NCBI RefSeq assembly: GCF_003382565.3
Contig: NZ_CP086253.1
Span: forward strand, 3,472,001 to 3,536,000
Direction of reading: 5' to 3'
Source: Pectobacterium aquaticum
GTDB lineage: Bacteria > Pseudomonadota > Gammaproteobacteria > Enterobacterales > Enterobacteriaceae
Length of the DNA: 64,000 nt
The notes below the pieces were generated by a model. That model ran no database searches. It had not been told where the DNA came from and was given only the letters and a program-made list of their open reading frames with translations. Shown here one piece after another: positions 48,753 to 57,785 of this stretch (position 1 is the stretch's first letter; every line of letters begins with the position of its first letter). The position numbers and the translations under genes are program-made.

Positions 48753-51523
48753 TCTTTCACCTCTTGCGGCAAGGTGATGTAAAGCACGCGGTTATCCGGG
48801 TTATACAGCTTCGCCGACATCGCCCGTACGTCTTCCAGCGTGATGCTATCCGCCAGTTTGGCTACGCTAGTCAGATAACGTGGGTCGTTATAGTGGCGGT
48901 AGCTCAGGAGCAGGCGGCGCTCTATCGTCATGAGATCGCTCTGACGCCCTTTTTCCGCACGAATGAACTGTGCTTTCTGATCGTCTACATCCTGCTGAGT
49001 GATATTTTTCGGCAGTTCAGCAAAGGCTTTCTCAGCCAGTTTCCACAGTTCCTGCGCACGTTCAGGCGCGCTGGTAAAGCTCACTTCTGTCTCAATACGC
49101 TGTCTTTTATCTTCCAGTTCGCTGTCGACACGCATGCGATAAATGCCTAACGCATCATCACGCAGGCTGGTTTTGAGATATTTATTCGCCAGATTACGGG
49201 CAACGCTCACCTGCACCGCGGCCTGTGGTGTCCACGCATGCGGTGTGAAGCTCCAGGCGCGGATATCGGCACGCGGTTCAATACTGATAGCCGATGTTGC
49301 TTCACGCTTACCCGGCAGAGCCAGATGTGATTTCACGTCACCAGTAGACTGACGCGGGATCGTCGCTAAATAGCGTTCAACCTGCGGCAAAATCTGTGCA
49401 GCGGGCATATCTGCCACCAGATAGTAGGTAACGGGTGCAAACACCGCTTTATGCCACTGTGAAAGCAGCGCCGGCGCTGAAATTTGCTTCAGCTCTGCAA
49501 TTTCAGGCTGCTGCCAGGCTGGCTCACCAAAACGCAGTTTGGTAATGTCACTCGCCTGTGTTCCTGAAACCGATTGATCGTCAATGGCTTTTTGACGCGC
49601 CAGCCCCATCATACTCTCTTTCATCACGTCAGGATCGATACCCGGAGCCACATTCAGCTCACGATATAACGCTAGCAGATTTGCCAACTGACCCGTTGGC
49701 GCATTCCCGCTTACCGTCAATTGATCCGCTTCCTGATTGATGCCCAGCGACAGCGTTTTTTCCTTTTTCCAGTTATTAAGCGCTTCACCGCTCCATGTTG
49801 CCGGCCCGCTTTGGTTGACTAATTGGCTTGCCAACAGTACCTGCCACGGATTGGTCGACGTCGATAAATATCCCGCGTCGCTCACGGCTGTGAAGTAGAC
49901 TTTTTTACCCGCCTCTGGCGCACGCAGCCATACTACGCGGTCACCATTACTCAACTGCCACTGCTCGACCTTCTGCGCGGCGAAGGTCTTCACCGCCGTA
50001 CGTTTCCCACTTTGCGTTACGGCAGGCAATTCAGGGATGACTTTCTCTTTTTCTACTTGCAGCGGTGCCAGCGTCGCTGCTGCCCACTGTGCCTGCAACT
50101 TACGAATCGCATCCGGTTTAGGCAAGGTGAAAGGCGTCGCGCCCGGCACGCTAAACTGAACCAACGTATCAGGTGACGCTAACCAACGTTGCCAATGGCG
50201 GTTCACATCTTCCGCCGTGATGGTATCCAGCGCTTCCAGTGCATCTTTACCGCGCTGCTGACTGCCGACATAAGGGCGATCCTGCTGCCAAACAATAGTC
50301 AACTGCTGAACCCAATCGGAGAACTCGCGTGTTTCAGGGGTAGTACTCATCCGCTGCGCGACTTCACGAATGTCGGATGTGATCTCCGTGATGTCCTGTT
50401 CGTTTAACGGATAACGTTTGAAACGCTCAATTTCTTTCAGTACAGCGGAAATAGCAGCGTCATGACCCCCTGGCATCACATTGGCGAAAAAGCCTAGTGC
50501 AGCCGTCGTTTTACCGATATCCGATTTACGCACCACCAGACTACTGGCGTCTTGCGGCAGTTCCGCTTGTTGTCGACGAACCTGACGTGTTACCGCAGAC
50601 AGTGTGATTTGCGTCAGTAAACGATGACGGTAATCGGATTGGCCGAATGTATCTTTGTCATTGAAACGGTAGACAAATGACACCTGGCTGCTGCCACTCT
50701 GGCTATCCTGCAAACGCGCAACGTTGAGCCGCGGTTTCAGTAACGGTTCATAGTAATCACGAACTGGCACAGCAACATTCGGCAGCGATGCAAAATAACG
50801 TTGAATTTCGCGTTCTGCATCCGCAGGCGTGATATCACCAATGATCATCAAACGCATATTCGACGGGTGATACCAGCGTTGGTAGAAATCCTGTAGTACG
50901 CTGGCTGGCGTGTCGTTAATCGACGCTTCCGTGCCAATCGTTGGGCGGGAAGGATAACGAGAGTCATGGCGAATCGCCTGTACGCGCTGCTGGTTCATGC
51001 GTTCCGCTACGCCCAGCTTGCCACGCCACTCTTCCAGAATAATTTTGCGCTCATCATCGAGATCGTTTTGCAGCAGCTTGGCATGGCCCGTCATCTGGCT
51101 CAGCGCCTGCAAGGTCGTCCCCAGATCGCGATTCCCTTTCGGCGGGCTCATCATATACATGGTGCGCTCGTAGTTGGTCACCGCGTTATAGCTCTGCCCA
51201 CGAACCCATCCCTGCTTGTGCAGTTCGGTACTGACGCCTTGAGGAAATGCCTCGCTGGCGCGGAACACCATATGCTCCACGATATGCGCCACACCAGATT
51301 CGTTGTCCTTCTCATCAATCGAACCGACATCCACAATCAGGCGAACATCTATCCGCGATTTTTGCCCTTCCAGCGGCACGAGGGTATAGCGAAGTCCATT
51401 CGCCAATGTCCCTTCTTTAATGACCGGCAATGGGCTTTTCACTTCTTCGGCCTGGCTCACCAGACTACCCGCTATCAGGCCGACAGCCGTTAGCGATAAC
51501 CAACAACATTTCTTCCAGTTCAT
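48749..51523 (-). CDS. fusC: FusC, periplasmic M16-family ferredoxin protease
   Basis: Zinc protease of 924 aa from the ATG at 51523 (MNWKKCCWLS; AAGG upstream). The open frame extends 27 codons further upstream, but that part lies in an intergenic hairpin. A signal peptide precedes two clam-shell halves of the M16 (PqqL-like) fold. The inverted zinc motif HIVEH has His80, Glu83, His84. Known Pectobacterium FusC cleaves imported plant-type [2Fe-2S] ferredoxin so that the iron can be freed. It stands between fusA and fusD, as in the described operon. Confidence 0.9.
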   Translation of the reverse strand: MNWKKCCWLSLTAVGLIAGSLVSQAEEVKSPLPVIKEGTLANGLRYTLVPLEGQKSRIDVRLIVDVGSIDEKDNESGVAHIVEHMVFRASEAFPQGVSTELHKQGWVRGQSYNAVTNYERTMYMMSPPKGNRDLGTTLQALSQMTGHAKLLQNDLDDERKIILEEWRGKLGVAERMNQQRVQAIRHDSRYPSRPTIGTEASINDTPASVLQDFYQRWYHPSNMRLMIIGDITPADAEREIQRYFASLPNVAVPVRDYYEPLLKPRLNVARLQDSQSGSSQVSFVYRFNDKDTFGQSDYRHRLLTQITLSAVTRQVRRQQAELPQDASSLVVRKSDIGKTTAALGFFANVMPGGHDAAISAVLKEIERFKRYPLNEQDITEITSDIREVAQRMSTTPETREFSDWVQQLTIVWQQDRPYVGSQQRGKDALEALDTITAEDVNRHWQRWLASPDTLVQFSVPGATPFTLPKPDAIRKLQAQWAAATLAPLQVEKEKVIPELPAVTQSGKRTAVKTFAAQKVEQWQLSNGDRVVWLRAPEAGKKVYFTAVSDAGYLSTSTNPWQVLLASQLVNQSGPATWSGEALNNWKKEKTLSLGINQEADQLTVSGNAPTGQLANLLALYRELNVAPGIDPDVMKESMMGLARQKAIDDQSVSGTQASDITKLRFGEPAWQQPEIAELKQISAPALLSQWHKAVFAPVTYYLVADMPAAQILPQVERYLATIPRQSTGDVKSHLALPGKREATSAISIEPRADIRAWSFTPHAWTPQAAVQVSVARNLANKYLKTSLRDDALGIYRMRVDSELEDKRQRIETEVSFTSAPERAQELWKLAEKAFAELPKNITQQDVDDQKAQFIRAEKGRQSDLMTIERRLLLSYRHYNDPRYLTSVAKLADSITLEDVRAMSAKLYNPDNRVLYITLPQEVKE

Positions 51524-51583
51524 AACAACCTTTTCGTTTTTATTTTTGCCTGCAAGGCAATTTCTGAATGCATCAATGCAAAA

Positions 51584-51622
51584 TGCCCCGCCATTCGTCA
51601 GCATGTGACGTATGGCGGGGCA
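51584..51622 (-). other. strong hairpin between fusA and fusC
   Basis: TGCCCCGCCAT (51584-51594) and ATGGCGGGGCA (51612-51622) form a perfect 11-bp stem, with an inner CGTCA/TGACG arm. It starts right after the fusA stop and has no T-run. It may protect the fusA mRNA or reduce readthrough into fusCD. Confidence 0.6.
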
Positions 51623-51628
51623 TAGGAT

Positions 51629-54226
51629 TTACCAGGTGTAAGCGACACCAAGCCAGAACTGACGGCCGGGTTTGTAGGTGACAATGGCAGTATTGAAACT
51701 CGATTTCTGACTAGTTTCTACCACATTATCGAACACATTCAGCACATCCAATGTGATGTCCAACGTCTGCTTTTTGTACATCGGTTGCGAATAGGATAAA
51801 CGCCAGTCGTAGGAGATAAAGTCGCTGTATTGAGTGGAAACATGTTCCGCAACACTCCCTGAGAAGCTAGGATCCGCGTCACAGGCAGGGCTACCGCCAG
51901 GACACACCGTCTGTGATGACGCAGTCAGATAGCCTTTGTAGCCGGAGGTATAGCCAACACGCTGTCCCCAGTTGACACGAATCGCCGGGAAGTAAGTATC
52001 CACGTTCAGGAAGGCAGTCCAGGGGGTATTGAAGTCCATGGCATCCATCTCGCCCCTGTACATCAGCTTACCGTCAACAATCACCCGCTGTTCGTCATTA
52101 TTCAGATCATCGTAGTAAAAAATCGAATTAGCTTTATTTTTCGCAATACCGGCACCTAATGTCCAGTTCACTTCAGCAAAGCTAAAGCGATGCGGACTGA
52201 TTGGCTGTACTTCCAGAGAAAATGTATTTCCCTCTGTCTGGCCGTCATTATTCATCACACGGTAACGCTGCCCAGCAACGGTCACTGATTCAGCACCAAA
52301 CTGATCTTTACCCTGACGGTTGACCCATTTGGCCGTCCACACCGTATTCATCACACGCTGTGATAACCCCAGCGTTACTTCATCGCTATAAGGCGTTTTT
52401 AAATCAGAAACATCATAGTTGTTGCCCATTATTCTTGCTGGACTGGATGTCCACGGCGCAGTCGATGACGTGCGACTTTGCTGGACACTCGAACCAATAC
52501 CCTGACGCAGCTTATAGGACAGTATATTCGCCGCATAATAGCGATTTGCCCCGCCGAACAAGCGCGTTGAGCGATCGCCGAAGACATCATAAGAAGCGGC
52601 GAAACGCGGGGCGAAATTCAGATTCTCCAGAAAATCATCATAAGTAACGCGCACCCCAGGAGTTACTTCCAGACGCCCGAAGCTCATACTGTCCTGTAGA
52701 TAGGCAGCATAGCTGCTATAGCTAGTTTGCACGGAGCGAGCAGGAAAGAATGTACGGTTACCTGCAAATTGCTCACCGGGGATACACATTGAATCACCGG
52801 GTAGGCACACAACGCCGGGATTGATATAAGTCGCCCGCGGCGTAACACTGCTCGTATAGGCATCATGAAAACGACGATACTGTGCATTCGCAAAGTCAGC
52901 CTGCCAGCCAAAATCGACCTGATGGGTCATCCCCAGCAAGAAGGCAGGGTTGAGTTCGTAGTCCTGCTTGAATGTGGTGGTATTTTTTTCCGTAGCGAAT
53001 GAACCATAACCGCCGATCGATGAATTTCTAATTGATGATTGCCAGTCAAGTGACGGGGAGACAAAACCTAACGAAGGCGCATTGTTGGTCCAAGTAATAA
53101 ACTCGTTAGATTCATGTTCAATTTTGTTTTGTTCAAACTGGTACCCAGCCAGACTGGTCACTTTCCCCCAAGTGGCATTGTGATCCCACTCCATATTGAA
53201 GCGATAACCGCCACCTGTGTTAGTAAATGCTCCGTTCTTTATATTCTTTTTGTAGTATTTAGATTCATGTGGGGAATACATGCCCGTCATGCGAACAATA
53301 TCGCCGCTGTCCGTCAGATAGGTACCTTTTAACAGGTAGGTTTCACTAATCCGCTCCTGATCTTTCCACGTCTGTAAATACTGCTGATAATAGGGAATAT
53401 CTGACTGCTGGCGGTTATAAGCAAAAATAAAGCCCGCTTTATCGCTCAACGGCTGATTAAAGCTGGCTGAATAAAAATTCTTCTTAAACTTCGGCTGGTA
53501 GTAAAGATTAGTACCTGAATAGAACTCTTCGCTAATGCTAGAATCAACGTGATAACTGGTCCAGCTGTCGCGCGTGGTGCGATAAGAGATCTTGCCGGAG
53601 GCTTTATCCAGCTTGGGGTCCATGAGCTTGGAATCTACCACACCACCGGTAAAGTCACCGTACTTAGCAGACACGTTGCTATCAAACACTTCCAGCGATT
53701 CAATCAGCTCCGAGTTAATCCAGAACGATTGTGTGCCACCGGCGGGTAAATCTGTCGGGTTGTAACCATCAGGATCGCCATCTAGCACTCCCTTATTAGC
53801 ACCAGGGTTGATATTGCTATTATTCGATAACCCATCGATCATAAAGTTATTGTTGTAAAACTTCTCGCCGTGGAACGAGACGTTCTCTGGAGCCAGCTCG
53901 CCCGGCGTATTGCTGCTATTCGCCGTGTTCGAGAATTGTACCGCTGGGTTATTCTTTAATAACTCCGTTACCGACCCGTTTCCGGTTGGCATCTTTTTAA
54001 TCTGCTCGGCATTAAGAATCTGCGTCCCCATCGACTGGCTAGTCGGGGTTGAGCGGACTAAAATCGTATCTTCGCTATTCTCCGAAGAGGAATCACCCTG
54101 CTGTTCTTCTTCGGTTTCTGCCTTGTTTTTCTGCTGATTTTCATCGGCAGAGGTATCATTTTGCTGTGCGAGTGCAGGCCCTGATAATAATGACAATAGC
54201 ATCATTAAATAGACGTTCTTATTCAT
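51629..54226 (-). CDS. fusA: FusA, TonB-dependent ferredoxin receptor
   Basis: Outer-membrane receptor of 865 aa. The signal peptide ends ALAQ, followed by a Gln/Glu-rich linker and a TonB-box-like DTILV segment (~54). The plug domain (MGTQILNAEQIKKMPTGNGSVTEL) and a 22-strand barrel ending in the aromatic tail FWLGVAYTW follow. Pectobacterium FusA binds plant [2Fe-2S] ferredoxin and also lets in ferredoxin-containing bacteriocins (pectocins). Assignment to FusA rests on the complete fusBACD-like neighbourhood as much as on sequence. It follows the TonB-like gene by 70 bp. Confidence 0.88.
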   Translation of the reverse strand: MNKNVYLMMLLSLLSGPALAQQNDTSADENQQKNKAETEEEQQGDSSSENSEDTILVRSTPTSQSMGTQILNAEQIKKMPTGNGSVTELLKNNPAVQFSNTANSSNTPGELAPENVSFHGEKFYNNNFMIDGLSNNSNINPGANKGVLDGDPDGYNPTDLPAGGTQSFWINSELIESLEVFDSNVSAKYGDFTGGVVDSKLMDPKLDKASGKISYRTTRDSWTSYHVDSSISEEFYSGTNLYYQPKFKKNFYSASFNQPLSDKAGFIFAYNRQQSDIPYYQQYLQTWKDQERISETYLLKGTYLTDSGDIVRMTGMYSPHESKYYKKNIKNGAFTNTGGGYRFNMEWDHNATWGKVTSLAGYQFEQNKIEHESNEFITWTNNAPSLGFVSPSLDWQSSIRNSSIGGYGSFATEKNTTTFKQDYELNPAFLLGMTHQVDFGWQADFANAQYRRFHDAYTSSVTPRATYINPGVVCLPGDSMCIPGEQFAGNRTFFPARSVQTSYSSYAAYLQDSMSFGRLEVTPGVRVTYDDFLENLNFAPRFAASYDVFGDRSTRLFGGANRYYAANILSYKLRQGIGSSVQQSRTSSTAPWTSSPARIMGNNYDVSDLKTPYSDEVTLGLSQRVMNTVWTAKWVNRQGKDQFGAESVTVAGQRYRVMNNDGQTEGNTFSLEVQPISPHRFSFAEVNWTLGAGIAKNKANSIFYYDDLNNDEQRVIVDGKLMYRGEMDAMDFNTPWTAFLNVDTYFPAIRVNWGQRVGYTSGYKGYLTASSQTVCPGGSPACDADPSFSGSVAEHVSTQYSDFISYDWRLSYSQPMYKKQTLDITLDVLNVFDNVVETSQKSSFNTAIVTYKPGRQFWLGVAYTW

Positions 54227-54296
54227 TTATTCAAAATCCCCAATAAGCATAATCATTTGAAAAATAAAATATTATTGTAAATTCCACGTGTAATAT

Positions 54297-55268
54297 TTAT
54301 TGCTGGTCGTCAACCCGAATGTGTCCATTCAGTTTGAAAACGATGGAAACGATCTGATTATCCACCGGTGCCTCCGTGCGATAGCGCCAGCGCGCCATGT
54401 CTTTCACTACGTCATCGCCAAATACGCCGTCTGGCGTTTCAGACAGAATCTGTACGTTAGTGACCGTACCGCTACCGGTAATATCGAATTTGACGCGCAC
54501 CTTTCCTTCCACACCCAGCGCTTTTGCCCGAGAGGGATAATTCACACGGCGATGCAGCGCTCTGAAATTTTGACTGTTGCTTTTCCCTGCACCGTGCGCA
54601 GCCTGACCGCTATCACTTTCTCCAGCCTTAGCGGTTGCGGCACTCCCCGGCATACCAGCAGAGGCTTGCATTGGTGAAGGCGCATCGCCGGTCTGGCTTG
54701 TCGCTACGGGAGACTCACTCTTTTTTTCTGTCTGCTGCTGCGTAACCTGCTGTTGTTCTTTTGGCTTGTTCTCAGGCTTCTTTTCAGGCTGCTTTCTCTC
54801 ACGCACGGGCGGCTTCTTTTCCGCAACAGGCGTGACGGGCTTGCGCTCAATGACGGGTTGTTTAATAACCGGGTTGGGGTGTTCTGGTAACGGAGGCGAG
54901 ATAGGTTGTTCTAAAGAAACGGTTTGCGTCGCCACAACGGGAGGATCGGAAGATTCTGCGGTAGGAGGGGATGAGTCAGCCTGCTGCGTCATTGCCGCAG
55001 CCATCATCGTGACCTGAATGCTTCCGCCTGCATTTCCCGCCATGTCTTCAATGCTCTCTTTCGGGGAAGAGTGCAATAGAAAGAAAAGCGCCAGCGCCGC
55101 ATGCGCTACGCAGGACAAAACAAAGAATGCCAGCGAACGCCAGTTAGGCACATCGGCGGTCAGCGCTGCGGTTGGAGAGGAATGAGCAAAAGGATGAGAG
55201 CCCAGCAATACGCTGCGGCCAGTGCGGTTCGCACCCAGCAAAGCCTCCTGAAGATTTTCACGACTCAC
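54297..55268 (-). CDS. fusB: FusB, TonB-like energiser of ferredoxin import
   Basis: TonB paralogue of 323 aa. I chose the GTG at 55268 (GGAG 8 nt upstream); the frame stays open to 55370 but that part has no convincing start signal. It has a cytoplasmic N-terminus, one TM helix (WRSLAFFVLSCVAHAALALF), a Pro/Lys/Glu/Gln-rich periplasm-spanning region (HPNPVIKQPVIERKPVTPV) and a C-terminal TonB domain (YPSRAKALGVEGKVRVKFDI). Described FusB pulls ferredoxin through FusA by binding the substrate itself. First gene of the operon, with a Fur-box-like site upstream. Confidence 0.87.
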   Translation of the reverse strand: MSRENLQEALLGANRTGRSVLLGSHPFAHSSPTAALTADVPNWRSLAFFVLSCVAHAALALFFLLHSSPKESIEDMAGNAGGSIQVTMMAAAMTQQADSSPPTAESSDPPVVATQTVSLEQPISPPLPEHPNPVIKQPVIERKPVTPVAEKKPPVRERKQPEKKPENKPKEQQQVTQQQTEKKSESPVATSQTGDAPSPMQASAGMPGSAATAKAGESDSGQAAHGAGKSNSQNFRALHRRVNYPSRAKALGVEGKVRVKFDITGSGTVTNVQILSETPDGVFGDDVVKDMARWRYRTEAPVDNQIVSIVFKLNGHIRVDDQQ

Positions 55269-55406
55269 TATCCAACTCCATCTCTTAAACTTCAACTTCC
55301 TGGTGTCAGTCGTGCAATCACAATCTTCCAGGCGATAAAATGTAAGCAAGATCAGAACACAAAAAAACATGTCAAGACCAAACGGACTACATTAATAAAT
55401 AATAAT

Positions 55407-55425
55407 ACAAATGAGAATCGTTTTA
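55407..55425 (-). promoter_or_regulatory. candidate Fur box upstream of fusB
   Basis: The core TGAGAATCGTT agrees with the Fur consensus core TGATAATCATT at 9 of 11 positions, with weaker matches outside. It lies ~140 bp before the fusB start in AT-rich DNA. Iron repression would suit the operon's role. Confidence 0.55.
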
Positions 55426-55510
55426 CAAATGAAAACTGTTACCCACAAAGTCTAACAAACTGCATGCAATATCATTACAAATTACAGTAACGCATTGAGG
55501 TTAAATGAAA

Positions 55511-55538
55511 AAAGTGCGCTAACAGAGGCGCACTTTTT
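55511..55538 (-). terminator. terminator after ypeA
   Basis: AAAGTGCGC (55511-55519) pairs with GCGCACTTT (55528-55536), with T-runs on both strands. It ends ypeA on the minus strand before the fus promoter region. Confidence 0.85.
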
Positions 55539-55604
55539 ACTCAGAGGGGTAATTCGGGGGAGAAACAGTGCAGGAATAGCGGTTTAGCATCAGCGCAATA
55601 GCGA

Positions 55605-56030
55605 TCAATATTCCCTGTCTTCAATCAGGCGTTTTCCCAGCGTGATGCTATCGACAATCTCATAATCGAGCTTTTCATACATGCCGATCACGGTATCGTT
55701 GTCTTCACGCACCATCAGGTGGATTTTCGGGCAGCCACGGGCAATGAGCTTTTTCTCCAGACGGTTAATCAACGCATTCGCAATGCCGCGGCCGCGAAAA
55801 TCAGGGTGCACGCCCAGATAGTACGCAGACCCGCGGTGCCCATCATAACCGCCCATCACCGATCCCACGATTTCGCCGTTCACCTCTGCGACCAGAAACA
55901 GATCGGGATCGTGATTGAGCTTACGTTCGATGTCCATTTCAGGATCGTTCCACGGGCGCAGCAAATCGCAGCGCTCCCAGAGGATGATCACGGCTTCAAA
56001 GTCATCCTGCCTGAATATGCGGATTTCCAT
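55605..56030 (-). CDS. ypeA: GNAT acetyltransferase YpeA
   Basis: Gcn5-related N-acetyltransferase of 141 aa. The start at 56030 (MEIRIFRQDDF) matches E. coli YpeA; a frame-compatible ATG 12 nt upstream is not needed. The acetyl-CoA-binding segment is LGVHPDFRGRGIANAL. The rest is strongly conserved with YpeA (LLRPWNDPEMDIERKLN). The substrate is unknown. Position next to hemF resembles E. coli, but the fus operon lies where other genes would separate it from yfeY. Confidence 0.92.
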   Translation of the reverse strand: MEIRIFRQDDFEAVIILWERCDLLRPWNDPEMDIERKLNHDPDLFLVAEVNGEIVGSVMGGYDGHRGSAYYLGVHPDFRGRGIANALINRLEKKLIARGCPKIHLMVREDNDTVIGMYEKLDYEIVDSITLGKRLIEDREY

Positions 56031-56211
56031 CACAGTCGCCATTTTGCAATAAGGTAAATCGTGATTATCGCGTGATTTTTATCAGACGCAATCTCAAATT
56101 GCGTGCCGCCATCAGGAATCACACAACGGGTAACCGGGGATCGATTTTATTGATGGTATACTGCCGCCTTTATTACTGTGCCACCAGCGCTATGGAAACG
56201 GGATGCCCACT

Positions 56212-57144
56212 ATGTCTGACGTCAATGCGGTAAAACATTTTTTGCTTAGCTTACAGAAAGATATCTGTCAGCAGCTTGCGGCGATCGATGGCGGAGCCGA
56301 TTTCGCTGAGGATGAATGGCAGCGTGCCGAAGGCGGTGGTGGATGCAGTCGCGTACTGTCCGGTGGGCGCATCTTTGAACGCGCAGGGGTCAATTTTTCC
56401 CACGTGACCGGCAAATCATTGCCACCTTCGGCCAGCACCCACCGCCCCGACCTGGCAGGCAGAAGCTTTCAGGCAATGGGCGTGTCGCTGGTGATTCATC
56501 CGCTAAGCCCTTACGTTCCCACCAGCCACGCTAACGTGCGCCTGTTCGTCGCCGAGAAACTGGGCGAAGAACCAGTATGGTGGTTTGGCGGCGGGTTCGA
56601 TCTCACACCCTATTACGGTTTCAAAGAGGACGCCGTGCACTGGCATCAGACCGCTCACGACCTGTGCCAACCGTTCGGTGACGATGTCTACCCACGCTAT
56701 AAAAAATGGTGCGACGATTACTTCTTCCTCAAGCACCGTAACGAAGCACGCGGTATCGGCGGACTCTTCTTCGACGATCTCAACGAGCCCGATTTTGCAA
56801 CCAGCTTTGCCTTCATCCGTGCCGTTGGTAACGGATTCCTCGATGGCTATCTGCCCATCGTCGAACGGCGTAAAGATCTGCCGTGGGGAGAACGCGAGCG
56901 CGAATTCCAGCTCTATCGTCGTGGGCGCTATGTGGAATTCAACCTGATTTGGGATCGCGGTACGCTATTTGGCCTGCAAAGCGGTGGACGCACCGAGTCA
57001 ATTTTGATGTCCATGCCACCGCTAGCACGCTGGGAATACCAGCATCAAACTGAACCGGGTAGCCCGGAAGCCCTGCTGTATCAAGATTTTTTACCGGCTA
57101 AAGACTGGCTGGCAGAAAGTCACACGCACAACAAGGAAGCATAA
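56212..57144 (+). CDS. hemF: coproporphyrinogen III oxidase, oxygen-dependent
   Basis: HemF of 310 aa from the ATG at 56212 (MSDVNAVKHFLL), or 313 aa from the ATG at 56203. It catalyses the O2-dependent double decarboxylation of coproporphyrinogen III to protoporphyrinogen IX in haem synthesis. Conserved blocks: EGGGGCSRVL, ANFSH-like VNFSHVTG, HPLSPYVPTSHANVR, WWFGGGFDLTPYYGF, PRYKKWCDDYFFLKHR and GGRTESILMSMPP. The DUF188 gene starts 3 bp after its stop, so the two form an operon. Confidence 0.96.
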   Translation: MSDVNAVKHFLLSLQKDICQQLAAIDGGADFAEDEWQRAEGGGGCSRVLSGGRIFERAGVNFSHVTGKSLPPSASTHRPDLAGRSFQAMGVSLVIHPLSPYVPTSHANVRLFVAEKLGEEPVWWFGGGFDLTPYYGFKEDAVHWHQTAHDLCQPFGDDVYPRYKKWCDDYFFLKHRNEARGIGGLFFDDLNEPDFATSFAFIRAVGNGFLDGYLPIVERRKDLPWGEREREFQLYRRGRYVEFNLIWDRGTLFGLQSGGRTESILMSMPPLARWEYQHQTEPGSPEALLYQDFLPAKDWLAESHTHNKEA

Positions 57145-57147
57145 GTC

Positions 57148-57600
57148 ATGCAGATTTGGGTCGATGCCGACGCCTGTCCTAACGTCATCAAAGAAGTGCT
57201 ATTTCGCGCGGCGGATCGCACGCAAACACAGGTCACGCTGGTTGCCAACCAGACCATCAAAGTGCCGCCGTCGCGCTTTATTCGCACGCTGCGCGTCTCA
57301 GCGGGTTTTGACGTCGCCGACAATGAGATTGTGCAACGCGTTGAAGCAGGCGATTTGGTGATCACTGCGGATATTCCGCTGGCATCGGAAGTGATAGAAA
57401 AAGGCGGCATCGCGTTGAATCCGCGTGGAGAGCGCTATACACCGGATACCATTCGGGAACGGCTAAACATGCGGGATTTTATGGATACCATGCGCGCCAG
57501 CGGGATACAAACCGGTGGCCCGAGTGCATTAAACCAGCGGGACCGTCAGCAGTTCGCTAATGAGCTGGACAAGTGGTTGCAGCAGTCGAAAAAGCCGTAA
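57148..57600 (+). CDS. YaiI/YqxD family protein (DUF188)
   Basis: Conserved 150-aa protein of the UPF0178/DUF188 family. The opening MQIWVDADACPNVIKEVLFRAA and the later DLVITADIPLASEVIEKG are typical, and conserved acidic residues suggest a PIN-like nuclease fold. That is an inference from the family; no activity is established. It begins 3 bp after the hemF stop and is surely co-transcribed. A family 1 repeat lies just downstream. Confidence 0.88.
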   Translation: MQIWVDADACPNVIKEVLFRAADRTQTQVTLVANQTIKVPPSRFIRTLRVSAGFDVADNEIVQRVEAGDLVITADIPLASEVIEKGGIALNPRGERYTPDTIRERLNMRDFMDTMRASGIQTGGPSALNQRDRQQFANELDKWLQQSKKP

Positions 57601-57628
57601 CGCTCTGCCTGATTACCCTTCCGTAGAC

Positions 57629-57713
57629 TACCGATCGTTAAAAGATCGAGATACACGGAGCGATCGCGGGGCGAGGTATCCCTATGGGTACCTCATCCCC
57701 GCGCTTCTCCTAA
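57629..57713 (+). repeat. palindromic intergenic repeat family 1, copy B
   Basis: CCGATCGTTAAAAGATCGAG, then ATACACGGAGCG, and the hairpin arms GCGAGGTATCCC/GGGTACCTC, ending CTTCTCCTAA. Same layout as copies A and C. It lies after the hemF operon and may act as its 3' end. Confidence 0.75.
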
Positions 57714-57785
57714 AAACAGGCTCAAGCAGCCAACATTAACTATCTCGTCCCTTCTGTTTTAGCAAAGCAGGATGGCGATATTTGT

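Noticed and set aside
55269..55370. 34-residue extension of FusB
   Set aside because: No SD and no resemblance to TonB N-termini; the GTG at 55268 has GGAG at good spacing.
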